A stretch of 6,213 nt of DNA from an uncultured Bacilli bacterium (GCA_949025205.1 CARMXJ010000061.1:1-6213), one strand, 5' to 3'. Numbered from the stretch's first letter, positions 1 through 6,114 are shown. Notes: generated by a model not told the origin, from the sequence alone. Numbers and translations are program-made.

Positions 1-67
1 TTATGTTCGTGCTAAAAAGAATGAATTCCCTAACTCTAAAAAAGGTATTGAATATTATTCTACATAA
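1..67 (+). CDS. Possible 3' end of a gene entering from the left edge (partial)
   Basis: One plus-strand frame is open from base 2 to a TAA at 65-67. It reads 21 residues, YVRAKKNEFPNSKKGIEYYST, a charged and polar tail that looks protein-like. The rest of the gene would lie outside the window, so no function can be assigned and I do not recognise the tail. A competing frame with an ATG at base 3 encodes about 35 residues ending near base 110, but it has no visible ribosome-binding site. The call rests only on residue composition and an uninterrupted short frame, so it may be chance. Confidence 0.35.
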   Translation, partial: YVRAKKNEFPNSKKGIEYYST

Positions 68-114
68 ACCTACTACTATCATATGTTATCTAAAGCCTGT
101 CTTTATCTAAGATA

Positions 115-405
115 CTACTTGCACTTTTTTAAAATTTTAACTGGGCCTTCAAATAATACACAAGTATTAGCAAAAATTTCACATAATATAGCATCTAACT
201 CTCTTTTATGTGCCACTTGATTTAATTTAACTATGTCATTTAAAGGAAACTCTTTTAATACAACATATTTAAGAAAAAAGAAACTATTTCTAAAACTATT
301 TAAATCTATTGTTCTTTCCGGTTCTATAAGTTTATCAATTCCAATATGAGAATTAAATTTATCTTGTAAATGTAATGAAGAATTATCTTCAATCAAAAAA
401 TTCAT
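115..405 (-). CDS. Unrecognised 96-residue ORF, possibly a 5'-truncated gene remnant
   Basis: The ORF starts at the ATG at 403-405 and stops at TAG 115-117. I do not recognise the protein. It mixes hydrophobic and charged residues (EPERTIDLNSFRNSFFFLKYVVLKEFP near the middle, KILKKCK at the end), with no signal peptide and no clear membrane span. No Shine-Dalgarno sequence precedes the ATG. The frame stays open upstream to a TAA at 481-483, and those 25 extra codons (LNDWYNVNNLDIISDFVKYNI at their end) also look coding, so the true start may have been lost. The region is about 23% GC, clearly poorer than the genes beyond the tRNA. It could be a decayed fragment of acquired DNA, a small real gene with a poor start, or a chance ORF in A/T-rich sequence. 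Confidence 0.38.
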   Translation of the reverse strand: MNFLIEDNSSLHLQDKFNSHIGIDKLIEPERTIDLNSFRNSFFFLKYVVLKEFPLNDIVKLNQVAHKRELDAILCEIFANTCVLFEGPVKILKKCK

Positions 406-586
406 GATATTATATTTTACAAAATCAGAAATAATATCTAAATTATTTACATTATACCAATCATTTAATAGCCTAATTAATTACCCTTAAAAACCCTATT
501 TCTATTTTTCCTTTTCATTCACTATTGATAACATTATACTTTCTCCCATTCTACTATTTTAAATATAGATATGTGAACCAATATAT
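406..586. other. A/T-rich spacer between the 96-residue ORF and the tRNA terminator
   Basis: No complete gene is supported here. On the minus strand there are two perfect TATAAT hexamers, at 451-456 (preceded by TGG, an extended -10) and at 533-538, neither with a convincing -35. The ATG at 532-534 follows GGGAGA at a reasonable distance but runs into TAG after ten codons. It is in the same frame as the downstream ORF, with several stops between. This fits either degenerate sequence or an unrelated promoter region. Confidence 0.4.
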
Positions 587-609
587 GAAAAAGACATTTA
601 ACTGTCTTT
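587..609 (-). terminator. Rho-independent terminator after tRNA-Arg
   Basis: A 7-bp perfect stem, AAAGACA (590-596 on the plus strand) with TGTCTTT (603-609), encloses a 6-base loop. Read on the minus strand, the 3' arm runs directly into five Ts and then a C. It lies 10 bases beyond the encoded CCA of the tRNA, the expected place for a tRNA terminator. The stem is A/T-rich and therefore modest in strength. Confidence 0.6.
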
Positions 610-619
610 GTATTTTTTA

Positions 620-696
620 TGGTGTCCCCGATTGGAATCGAACCAACGACCTATCGCTTAGGAGGCAATCGCTCTATCCTACTGAGCTACGGAGAC
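620..696 (-). tRNA. tRNA-Arg, anticodon CCU, with encoded CCA
   Basis: Read on the minus strand, this folds as a complete cloverleaf. The acceptor stem is GTCTCCG with CGGGGAC (one T-G pair), and the D stem is GCTC with GAGC. The anticodon stem is ATTGC with GCGAT around the loop CTCCTAA. The T arm contains GTTGG-TTCGATT-CCAAT. The anticodon CCU (plus-strand 660-662) reads AGG arginine codons. The discriminator is A at 623 and CCA is encoded at 620-622, giving 77 bases in all. The gene lies 44 bases after the DUF362 stop and has its own likely promoter and terminator. The 3' ends of tRNA genes are common targets of site-specific integrases, which matters given the A/T-rich sequence beyond this one. 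Confidence 0.97.
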
Positions 697-703
697 ATAG
701 CTA

Positions 704-730
704 CATTTTAACACAACACTGGTTAAAATG
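704..730. repeat. 9-bp perfect inverted repeat between DUF362 gene and tRNA
   Basis: CATTTTAAC at 704-712 and GTTAAAATG at 722-730 are exact reverse complements separated by 9 bases. No T-run follows on either strand, so it is not a standard terminator. The left arm includes the likely extended -10 of the tRNA promoter. It could be a weak transcript-end hairpin, a protein-binding dyad, or chance in A/T-rich DNA. Confidence 0.45.
705..713 (-). promoter_or_regulatory. Extended -10 promoter element for tRNA-Arg
   Basis: The minus strand reads TGTTAAAAT here, that is TG, one base, then TAAAAT (five of six matches to TATAAT). It ends 9 bases before the mature tRNA 5' end at 696, so transcription would start only a few bases upstream of the tRNA. 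No good -35 is seen at 17-base spacing, which an extended -10 can tolerate. Read-through from the DUF362 gene is also possible. Confidence 0.35.
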
Positions 731-740
731 CATTGCAAAA

Positions 741-1619
741 TCAATCTATAGAAATAAGCTCGTATTCTCTTGTACCTATTCCTTGTTCTTCAGCACTTTT
801 AATAGTTAAAAGCCCATTTCTCGATTCGATTCTTTCCACTAAATGATCTCTTCCTGGATCACTTGAATTGTATACCAAATCAATACAAGCTTGGTCTAAA
901 GCAACAGGGTCTAAAGAAGCAAGAATTCCTATATCTTGCATACATGGGTCTTCTGCTATATAACAACAATCGCAATCTACAGACATATTCACCATAGCAT
1001 TGATATAAACAATTTTATCTTTATAAAAATCTGTAATTGTTTTCGCAGCATCTGCCATAGACTTCAAAAAAGAATCATGATCGGCGTTCATAAGTTCTTC
1101 AAAAGAAGCATGTTCTACTCCTCCTGTATGAATATAGCTTTTTCCTTCCCTTGAAGCAAGTCCAATACTCATATTCTTAATAGCTCCTCCAAAACCACCC
1201 GCAGGATGTCCCTTAAAATGAGAAAGCATTAACATAGAATCGTAATTCTTCATATTAGCTCCTACCATATTTTTTTGAATTACGGCTCCATTTGGATTTT
1301 CTAAAACATCTTCTGCTTCACTATCTAAAATATCTACAGTAAAGTATTTACTCCAACTATGCTTCTTCATAAGTTCCATATGTTTTTCGGTTGTATTTCT
1401 AGCGCCTTCATAAGCAGTATTACATTCTACAACTGTTCCATTTACATGTTCTATAATGTCTTTCACAAAATCAGGTTTCATATAATTTTGGTTGCCTTCT
1501 TCTCCAGAATGCAATTTTACAGCAACCTTACCAGGAAGTGTTACACCTAGCGCTTCATAAAGTTTCACCAAACTTTCCCCTTCTATTTTATTTGTAAAAT
1601 ACACTTTTGCTTTTTCCAT
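741..1619 (-). CDS. DUF362 domain protein without ferredoxin module
   Basis: This 292-residue protein matches the DUF362 family of unknown biochemical function. Recognisable family segments are VAVKLHSGE (about 32-40), the Gly-rich block SHFKGHPAGGFGGAIKNMSIG (133-153) and LASLDPVALDQACIDL (233-248). Many DUF362 proteins carry a two-cluster [4Fe-4S] ferredoxin insert after the GxASRxGK segment. Here GLASREGK (153-160) runs straight into HTGGVEHASFEEL, so that module is absent. A separate group of cysteines, C216, C218, C219 and C226 (DCDCC...DPC), precedes the DPVALDQ motif and could bind a metal. There is no signal peptide or membrane span, so it is probably cytoplasmic. The start is fixed by AAAGGAG upstream of the ATG. 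It sits 18 bases after the DUF1653 gene, almost certainly in the same transcript. Confidence 0.9.
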   Translation of the reverse strand: MEKAKVYFTNKIEGESLVKLYEALGVTLPGKVAVKLHSGEEGNQNYMKPDFVKDIIEHVNGTVVECNTAYEGARNTTEKHMELMKKHSWSKYFTVDILDSEAEDVLENPNGAVIQKNMVGANMKNYDSMLMLSHFKGHPAGGFGGAIKNMSIGLASREGKSYIHTGGVEHASFEELMNADHDSFLKSMADAAKTITDFYKDKIVYINAMVNMSVDCDCCYIAEDPCMQDIGILASLDPVALDQACIDLVYNSSDPGRDHLVERIESRNGLLTIKSAEEQGIGTREYELISID

Positions 1620-1637
1620 ATTCTATTTTCTCCTTTT

Positions 1638-1895
1638 CTATTTACCAAAATTTTCTGCTACACTTGGAATGTCTTGCAATTCAAATCGATATTTTTGTGT
1701 AACATTTGGATACTTTTCATGGTCAACCTCACTTAAAAACATCACAGTAGGTCGAATCCACAAACTCATATCTCCATATAATCTTCTATACACAACATAT
1801 TCTTCTTTCGTTTCTGAATTTCTAGCAATATCCAAAACCAAATAATAATCTCCTTTAAAATGTTTATAAATTCCATTTATTTTTAACTCTCTCAT
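1638..1895 (-). CDS. DUF1653 family small protein
   Basis: This 85-residue protein carries the DUF1653 signature. GIYKHFKGDYYLVLDIARNSETKEEYVVYRRLYGD occupies about residues 8-42, followed by LWIRPTVMFLSEV (45-57). The family is a small, widespread bacterial beta-rich domain with no established biochemical role, often encoded alone or fused to other domains. Here it is single-domain and near family length. The conserved R-N/H-S-E-T and LW-RP-MF motifs are intact. The ATG follows AAAGGAG with about 8 bases spacing, which settles the start. The DUF362 gene begins 18 bases downstream with its own strong ribosome-binding site, so the two form a likely two-gene operon. Confidence 0.92.
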   Translation of the reverse strand: MRELKINGIYKHFKGDYYLVLDIARNSETKEEYVVYRRLYGDMSLWIRPTVMFLSEVDHEKYPNVTQKYRFELQDIPSVAENFGK

Positions 1896-1945
1896 TAATA
1901 TCTCCTTTATTTTTTCTTCTATTCTTATTCATATGTCCTAAATAA

Positions 1946-1974
1946 ATCTTATCATAAGTCTTACGTTTTTCCAA
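1946..1974 (-). promoter_or_regulatory. Probable sigma-A-type promoter for DUF1653-DUF362
   Basis: The minus strand has TTGGAA (1969-1974), a 17-base spacer, then TAAGAT (1946-1951). The hexamers match the consensus at four of six positions each. TG lies one base before the -10, giving an extended -10. It falls in the 90-base gap between ymfH and the DUF1653 gene and would leave a leader of about 45 bases before the ATG. No terminator is visible after ymfH, so read-through is also likely. Confidence 0.45.
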
Positions 1975-1985
1975 ATATTTTTGCC

Positions 1986-3230
1986 TTACGGATTTGTAAC
2001 TTTTGTCACCGTATAATGCTTAAATTTCAAGCGATTTAAAAATGCCAAATAATCTTCATAATTTAAAGATTGCACTTCACAAGCACTATCAAACCCCGGA
2101 TAATCATAATAAGATAAATTTAGTTTAAATTCTCTTGAAACTCCAAATGGTGTAGAGTCACTACACAGCTTTTCCATTTTTTCCAATTTCAGTTGATTTA
2201 GAAAAACTTCTTTATTATTGTTATGGTCTCTTTCAAAAACTCGACGAACTCGTTTTACAAATTCCTCTTCTTGATTGACATAACCAGCAACATTAATAAC
2301 CAAATAATCTTCAAAAAAATCAAAATCTCTATGTAATCCCATCTCCACAATCTTACTGTCTAAAAGTTCTTTATACAAAGGAGAAATGAAAGAAAAATTA
2401 AGGATTAAAAACAAACCAATATAATACGAAAGCATTCTTCTATTCTCTTTGGAATAAAAAGAAAAATCGACTTTATAACAAACATCTACATAGTCTTTTG
2501 CAACGGGCATTTTAACGACTTCATATTTTTTTACAACAGATTTTGGCTCTTTCAATTTTTGGCAAGAAAAAGAAGTATTTTTAAAGGAAAGGCTTTCATA
2601 TATTTCTTCTATTTTAGAAATCATTTCCTCTACTTCTATATTTCCAGCAATAAATAAAACTTCGTTTTGGGGTTGATAAAAAGTATCGTAACATAAACAG
2701 ACATCATGATAAGAAAAATTTTTCACATTTTCTTCTGTACCTAGCCCTCCAACATAAGAATAATGATGAAACAAATTTTTATTACGTGTATAATAAACAT
2801 TTCTTCCTACTTCATCATTACGCATGCGAATTTCTTCATAAATAGGAGGTTTTGTATCCATTACATCTTTTTCGGTAAATACTCTTTTTGATACCCCAAT
2901 AAGTAAATGTTCTAACGCAAATAAAGAATTCTCTACAGTATCTACATAAAATTCCGTCATATAAGTACTTGTAATTGCATTCGTAGACATTTGCATTGGA
3001 CCAAAAAGTCTTGTAAAATTTCCAAAGCAATTTTTTTCAAACACCAAATGTTCTAATAAATGAGCCATGCCATCTTCCATGTGGTAGGCTTCTTCCTCTA
3101 AAGTAAAGTCACTCGTAAAACCCCCATAATGTACTAGCAAAGAAATAACAGTAGAATGTTTTCTTTTATCTGGATAAAAATAAATCTGCAATCCATTTTT
3201 TAAACGTTTATAAATCAACTCATTTTTCAT
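1986..3230 (-). CDS. ymfH: M16 family zinc peptidase, YmfH-like catalytic-type subunit
   Basis: This 414-residue protein is an M16 (inverzincin) peptidase. The HxxEH zinc motif is HLLEH at 57-61, in the typical context DGMAHLLEHLVFEKN. The third ligand is probably E133 in IYEEIRM, about 71 residues further on. The N-terminal M16 domain covers roughly 1-200 and a second, inactive-type domain covers 200-414. Length and layout fit B. subtilis YmfH, a protein linked in database family naming to 5-aminopentanol modification of elongation factor P. The C-terminal domain reads LYKELLDSKIVEMG where M16 partners usually have the substrate-binding Arg/Tyr pair, so it probably depends on the neighbouring YmfF-like subunit. 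There is no signal peptide, so it is probably cytoplasmic. GGAGGG stands 6 bases before the ATG, and the gene overlaps the upstream partner by 11 bases, suggesting translational coupling. Confidence 0.9.
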   Translation of the reverse strand: MKNELIYKRLKNGLQIYFYPDKRKHSTVISLLVHYGGFTSDFTLEEEAYHMEDGMAHLLEHLVFEKNCFGNFTRLFGPMQMSTNAITSTYMTEFYVDTVENSLFALEHLLIGVSKRVFTEKDVMDTKPPIYEEIRMRNDEVGRNVYYTRNKNLFHHYSYVGGLGTEENVKNFSYHDVCLCYDTFYQPQNEVLFIAGNIEVEEMISKIEEIYESLSFKNTSFSCQKLKEPKSVVKKYEVVKMPVAKDYVDVCYKVDFSFYSKENRRMLSYYIGLFLILNFSFISPLYKELLDSKIVEMGLHRDFDFFEDYLVINVAGYVNQEEEFVKRVRRVFERDHNNNKEVFLNQLKLEKMEKLCSDSTPFGVSREFKLNLSYYDYPGFDSACEVQSLNYEDYLAFLNRLKFKHYTVTKVTNP

Positions 3231-4470
3231 GCGTTCCCTCCAAACAATACACCGTATCTAGAAAAAAGCGTTTTATAAAAAGAGTAATATCACAAGCACT
3301 AACATTTTTTATTGTCTCATACTCTTTAGGTAGCGGTAAGAAACAATCAAAATAAGCATCTTCTAAATCAGAAAGCAAAGAGAAAATAGAATCTTTCTGG
3401 CGTTCTAAGTTCACTTTTTTTCTTAACTTTACTTTTTCTAAATAGGACTCAACAAAAGAAGTATCTTGCATTTTTTCCATAACTTCTTCTATCACTTTTT
3501 TGGCTGTCTCTTTATTTTGCCTTTTAATACTAGCTGTAATAATAAAAACACCATGAAAAAAATAACAACCAGAAGAAACCACATACACTAAATTGTTTTG
3601 GATTCGTAAAAATTCTTGTAAAATGGAAGAAGACTGCGAACTTAAAAGAAAACGAACCAAAGACAACATGGGAATATCTTCTTTTTTAAAATCTTTTATT
3701 TTGTAAGCATACTTTAAAATGGTTTGGTTATAATCCTTTTCTTCTTCTACTGTCTTTCCCTTTTTTGGTACCGTATACGCTTCTATATATTTTTTTGTAA
3801 CAGAAACAACCGGATAATCTGGTAAAGATGTAAGTATAACACTTTCCATTTCTTCTGTAATATTACCAATTCCAAAAACAAGAGGTCTCTTTTTGCCAAT
3901 TACTTCTTCATAAAAAGCATAAAGCTCTCTAACATCCACTAAATCAATCTCTTCTTGGTGTTTATAAAGACTATCCTCAAAATAACCCGCATCATCTATT
4001 AAATCATCCAAGCGAATAGAAGCATATCCCTCTACTTTTTTCAAAGTATTTTGTAAAGAAGTTTTTAACTTTTGTTTCGAGGTAGTAAGTTCGCTTTCAT
4101 AAAAACAGTTTTCTTTTTGATAAGGATGATAAATAGCATCCATAATAAAAGAAAACGTATCCGAAAAAGAATAACCACTTTCTTGTAAAACGGCATTATC
4201 AGGCAAAACTACCGTATATTTAAAACAATCCTCTTCATTGGATAATCGTGCGTGAGTAAGGGAAAAACCTAGAACATAGTTACTTATTAAAGCATTAGAA
4301 AAAGCTTCCTCTGTTGGGAAACGATTTGTTTTATAGGGAAGCATACGCAAAAGTAAAGCTTGATAAATCGTATACTCTTCTCTTTTTTTAAAAGGAAAAA
4401 GAAATTCAAGTACTATTTTATTAAAATCTTTGGTTTTATAAAAAATGGGTTTTCTATCTTTTCTTATCAT
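3220..4470 (-). CDS. ymfF: M16 peptidase-like protein, YmfF-like non-catalytic subunit
   Basis: This 416-residue protein has the two-domain M16 fold but no HxxEH. The corresponding helix reads LLLRMLPYKTNRFPT (about 39-53), as in YmfF-type proteins, so it should not bind catalytic zinc. The C-terminal domain (about 215-416) keeps the M16 substrate-recognition segment FLRIQNNLVYVVSS (287-300), including R289 and Y296. M16B enzymes usually act as dimers in which one subunit supplies zinc and the other this Arg/Tyr pair, so pairing with the downstream YmfH-like protein is a strong inference. The only usable start is the ATG at 4468-4470, because a TGA lies six codons upstream. Its ribosome-binding site is weak, and expression probably relies on coupling to the HD gene, which ends 20 bases earlier. 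The natural substrate cannot be read from the sequence. Confidence 0.87.
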   Translation of the reverse strand: MIRKDRKPIFYKTKDFNKIVLEFLFPFKKREEYTIYQALLLRMLPYKTNRFPTEEAFSNALISNYVLGFSLTHARLSNEEDCFKYTVVLPDNAVLQESGYSFSDTFSFIMDAIYHPYQKENCFYESELTTSKQKLKTSLQNTLKKVEGYASIRLDDLIDDAGYFEDSLYKHQEEIDLVDVRELYAFYEEVIGKKRPLVFGIGNITEEMESVILTSLPDYPVVSVTKKYIEAYTVPKKGKTVEEEKDYNQTILKYAYKIKDFKKEDIPMLSLVRFLLSSQSSSILQEFLRIQNNLVYVVSSGCYFFHGVFIITASIKRQNKETAKKVIEEVMEKMQDTSFVESYLEKVKLRKKVNLERQKDSIFSLLSDLEDAYFDCFLPLPKEYETIKNVSACDITLFIKRFFLDTVYCLEGTHEK

Positions 4471-4490
4471 ACATATATCAGAGCTTCATT

Positions 4491-4988
4491 CTATTTTTGT
4501 AGTGTAATCATGTTAAAAACAAAAAGCAAATAGACCCCTAATTTCATTCCTACTTTATACCTGTTTTGTTCATAAATAGCAACGACTTTATCTACAATTG
4601 TAAGGCAAAGACTTTCTTTGTATTTAGGTAAAACCTTACACATAGGAAACATGTGTGATTCTATCATATTTTTTTGTCTGTCCGTCAATTCATAATACTT
4701 ACTCGCATTTAAAAGAGCCATTCCTGGGTGTTCCACTAAATTTTTAACAGGACCATTTTCTTCCAATTGATAGTCAAAATAGAAATCATGTAACAATGCG
4801 GCTTTGGTTGCTTCTTCATAATGAAGTCCCAATTTTTTTGTAACCGTATAAACACCCTTAGCAACACGATAAGAATGTCCATAACGAGATATCCCATGAT
4901 GCATTTCATTATCTAACTCTCTAAAATTTTCATTTCTATCTATATCTGTAATAATGTTCTCAAATTCTTTTTTTTGAAGTGTTGTCAA
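4491..4988 (-). CDS. HD-domain phosphohydrolase
   Basis: This 165-residue protein is an HD-superfamily metal-dependent phosphohydrolase. The core ligands are H38 (SRYGHSYRVAKG), H67-D68 (AALLHDF) and D133 (TIVDK). H87 (VEHPGMAL) and H112 (ESHMFPM) complete an H-HD-H-H-D pattern, the arrangement seen in HD proteins with a two-metal site. The substrate is unknown; family members act on nucleotides or phosphodiesters. The C-terminal segment LGVYLLFVFNMI (about 150-161) is hydrophobic and could be a buried helix or a short membrane anchor. The start is TTG (4986-4988), chosen because GAGGTG lies 7 bases upstream and no ATG is suitably placed. It has its own promoter and leads directly into the M16 pair, so it is probably the first gene of a three-gene operon. 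Confidence 0.88.
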   Translation of the reverse strand: MTTLQKKEFENIITDIDRNENFRELDNEMHHGISRYGHSYRVAKGVYTVTKKLGLHYEEATKAALLHDFYFDYQLEENGPVKNLVEHPGMALLNASKYYELTDRQKNMIESHMFPMCKVLPKYKESLCLTIVDKVVAIYEQNRYKVGMKLGVYLLFVFNMITLQK

Positions 4989-5001
4989 TATCTTTCACCT
5001 C
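4986..5001 (-). promoter_or_regulatory. Ribosome-binding site that fixes the TTG start of the HD gene
   Basis: The minus strand reads GAGGTG (4996-5001), 7 bases, then TTG (4986-4988). The spacing is ideal for initiation and the next in-frame ATG is at codon 29, so TTG is the best-supported start. Confidence 0.7.
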
Positions 5002-5010
5002 GTGATTTTA

Positions 5011-5019
5011 AGTATAGCA
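5011..5019 (-). promoter_or_regulatory. Extended -10 promoter for the HD-ymfF-ymfH operon
   Basis: The minus strand reads TGCTATACT: TG, one base, then TATACT, which matches TATAAT at five of six positions. The hexamer at 17-base spacing (5034-5039, TAGCTA) is a poor -35, as is common with extended -10 promoters. Transcription would begin near 5004, leaving a very short leader that contains the ribosome-binding site. The terminator of the glycosyltransferase gene lies just upstream. Confidence 0.5.
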
Positions 5020-5055
5020 TATATTTTTTAAAATAGCTATCCCTATAGAATATGT

Positions 5056-5092
5056 AAAAAAAAAGAAAAAAGAACGATAGACGTCCTATTCC
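5056..5092 (-). terminator. Probable Rho-independent terminator of the glycosyltransferase gene
   Basis: Immediately after the TAG stop, the minus strand can form an imperfect stem. GGA plus ATAG pairs with CTAT plus TTC around the loop GACGT, with a two-base CG bulge in the 3' arm. A run of six Ts, a C and nine more Ts follows (5071 down to 5056). The stem is weak but the T-tract is very long. It separates the glycosyltransferase from the HD operon. Confidence 0.55.
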
Positions 5093-6114
5093 TAATTAAA
5101 TCGATATACTTTTTGGGCAATTTTATACCCTTGTAAAGTGATAAAGCTACCTACTTTGCTTGGCAAATAAGTAAGTCCTGCCAGTTTAGAAAACTTCAAT
5201 TTTTTATATAATTTTTTATCCATCTTTTTCACAAATTGCCATAATTTTTCTCTTTTTTGCAAAGATTCCTTATCTTTCTTTTTTAAAAGCAATACCGAAG
5301 AAATTGTCATCATCATAGAAAAATAGCTTAAAAGATAACGATATAATTTCGAATTTGTATTTTTTAACGTACTTAAATCTACACTCTCTGCTATTAACTT
5401 CGTCACTTTAATTTGTTGGTCTACTCTTCCTATCATGACACTTTCATTCACCGATTGGTCTTCTCTTCCAATATAATAATGATACAAATCATAATCCAAA
5501 TACAAGATATTTTTTACATAAGGAAGAGGTTGATAAGCAAAGATATTATCCACATAAAAAGTATGTTCTGGAAGCTTTACTTTGCTTTTTTTAAGAATGC
5601 TTGTCTTATAAACGAGCGAATGCATAATTAAATATTGGCTTGGTTTAAACCTTTTAATCTCTTGCCAAGTACAAATACTTTCCACAGGAAAAACATTTCG
5701 ATAACGCATTACTCTTTGTGTTCCTTCATCCAAATGGTCATAAATGTAATTACAAACAAATAAATCTACTTTTTCTTTCGTTTTTTCAAGTTCTTTTATT
5801 TTGTCTAAAAGTTTTAAAAGAGAATTCTCATCCAACCAATCATCACTATCGACAACTTTAAAATAAAGTCCTGTAGCTATTGCAAGTCCTGCATTCACAC
5901 CACTTCCATGTCCGCCATTTTCCTTATGAATGACTTTTACAATATTCGGATATTTCTTCCCATAACTATCTGCAATTTTACCTGTTTTGTCTTTGCTACC
6001 ATCATCTACAATGATAATTTCTACTTCTTCTCTACCTACAAGCAAAGAATCAATACAACGTTCCATATATGTTGCCGAATTATAACAAGGAACTGTAAAA
6101 CTTATCTTTTTCAT
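5092..6114 (-). CDS. Family 2 glycosyltransferase
   Basis: This 340-residue protein is a GT-A fold, inverting family 2 glycosyltransferase. It would transfer a sugar from a nucleotide-sugar donor, probably during surface polysaccharide, teichoic acid or glycolipid synthesis. Visible motifs are the N-terminal FTVPCYNSATYMERCIDSLL (6-25), the nucleotide-binding VDDGS (36-40), NGGHGSGVNAGL (66-77) and the metal-binding DSDDWL (89-94). The candidate catalytic base is D189 in FYVDN, and YYIGREDQSVN (213-223) follows. After residue 230 there is a basic tail with one hydrophobic stretch, YLLSYFSMMMTISSVLLL (260-277), which may touch the membrane. The donor and acceptor cannot be predicted. The ATG is supported by GGTGG 6 bases upstream. 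It appears to be a single-gene unit with its own promoter and terminator, and no other glycan gene is in the window. Confidence 0.93.
   Translation of the reverse strand: MKKISFTVPCYNSATYMERCIDSLLVGREEVEIIIVDDGSKDKTGKIADSYGKKYPNIVKVIHKENGGHGSGVNAGLAIATGLYFKVVDSDDWLDENSLLKLLDKIKELEKTKEKVDLFVCNYIYDHLDEGTQRVMRYRNVFPVESICTWQEIKRFKPSQYLIMHSLVYKTSILKKSKVKLPEHTFYVDNIFAYQPLPYVKNILYLDYDLYHYYIGREDQSVNESVMIGRVDQQIKVTKLIAESVDLSTLKNTNSKLYRYLLSYFSMMMTISSVLLLKKKDKESLQKREKLWQFVKKMDKKLYKKLKFSKLAGLTYLPSKVGSFITLQGYKIAQKVYRFN

Noticed and set aside
86..110. Direct repeat TTATCTAA (86-93 and 103-110)
   Set aside because: Only two 8-bp copies in very A/T-rich DNA. There is no third copy and no replication or integrase gene, so chance is the simplest explanation.
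525..809. Plus-strand 94-residue ORF
   Set aside because: It runs antisense through the complete tRNA-Arg gene and into the end of the DUF362 gene, so it is a by-product of those sequences.
936..1550. Two plus-strand ORFs antisense to the DUF362 gene
   Set aside because: They lie wholly inside a well-supported gene with clear family motifs, have no family resemblance of their own, and are rich in Cys/Phe/His/Ile as antisense frames of A/T-rich genes tend to be.
1864..1974. A 36-residue, very basic minus-strand frame starting at a TTG in the ymfH-DUF1653 gap
   Set aside because: The Lys/Arg richness comes from the purine-rich leader. The TTG coincides with the proposed -35, no good ribosome-binding site precedes it, and it overlaps the start of the DUF1653 gene.
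2836..3030. Minus-strand 64-residue ORF inside ymfH
   Set aside because: It is an out-of-frame shadow of the M16 peptidase gene, which has intact motifs across this region.
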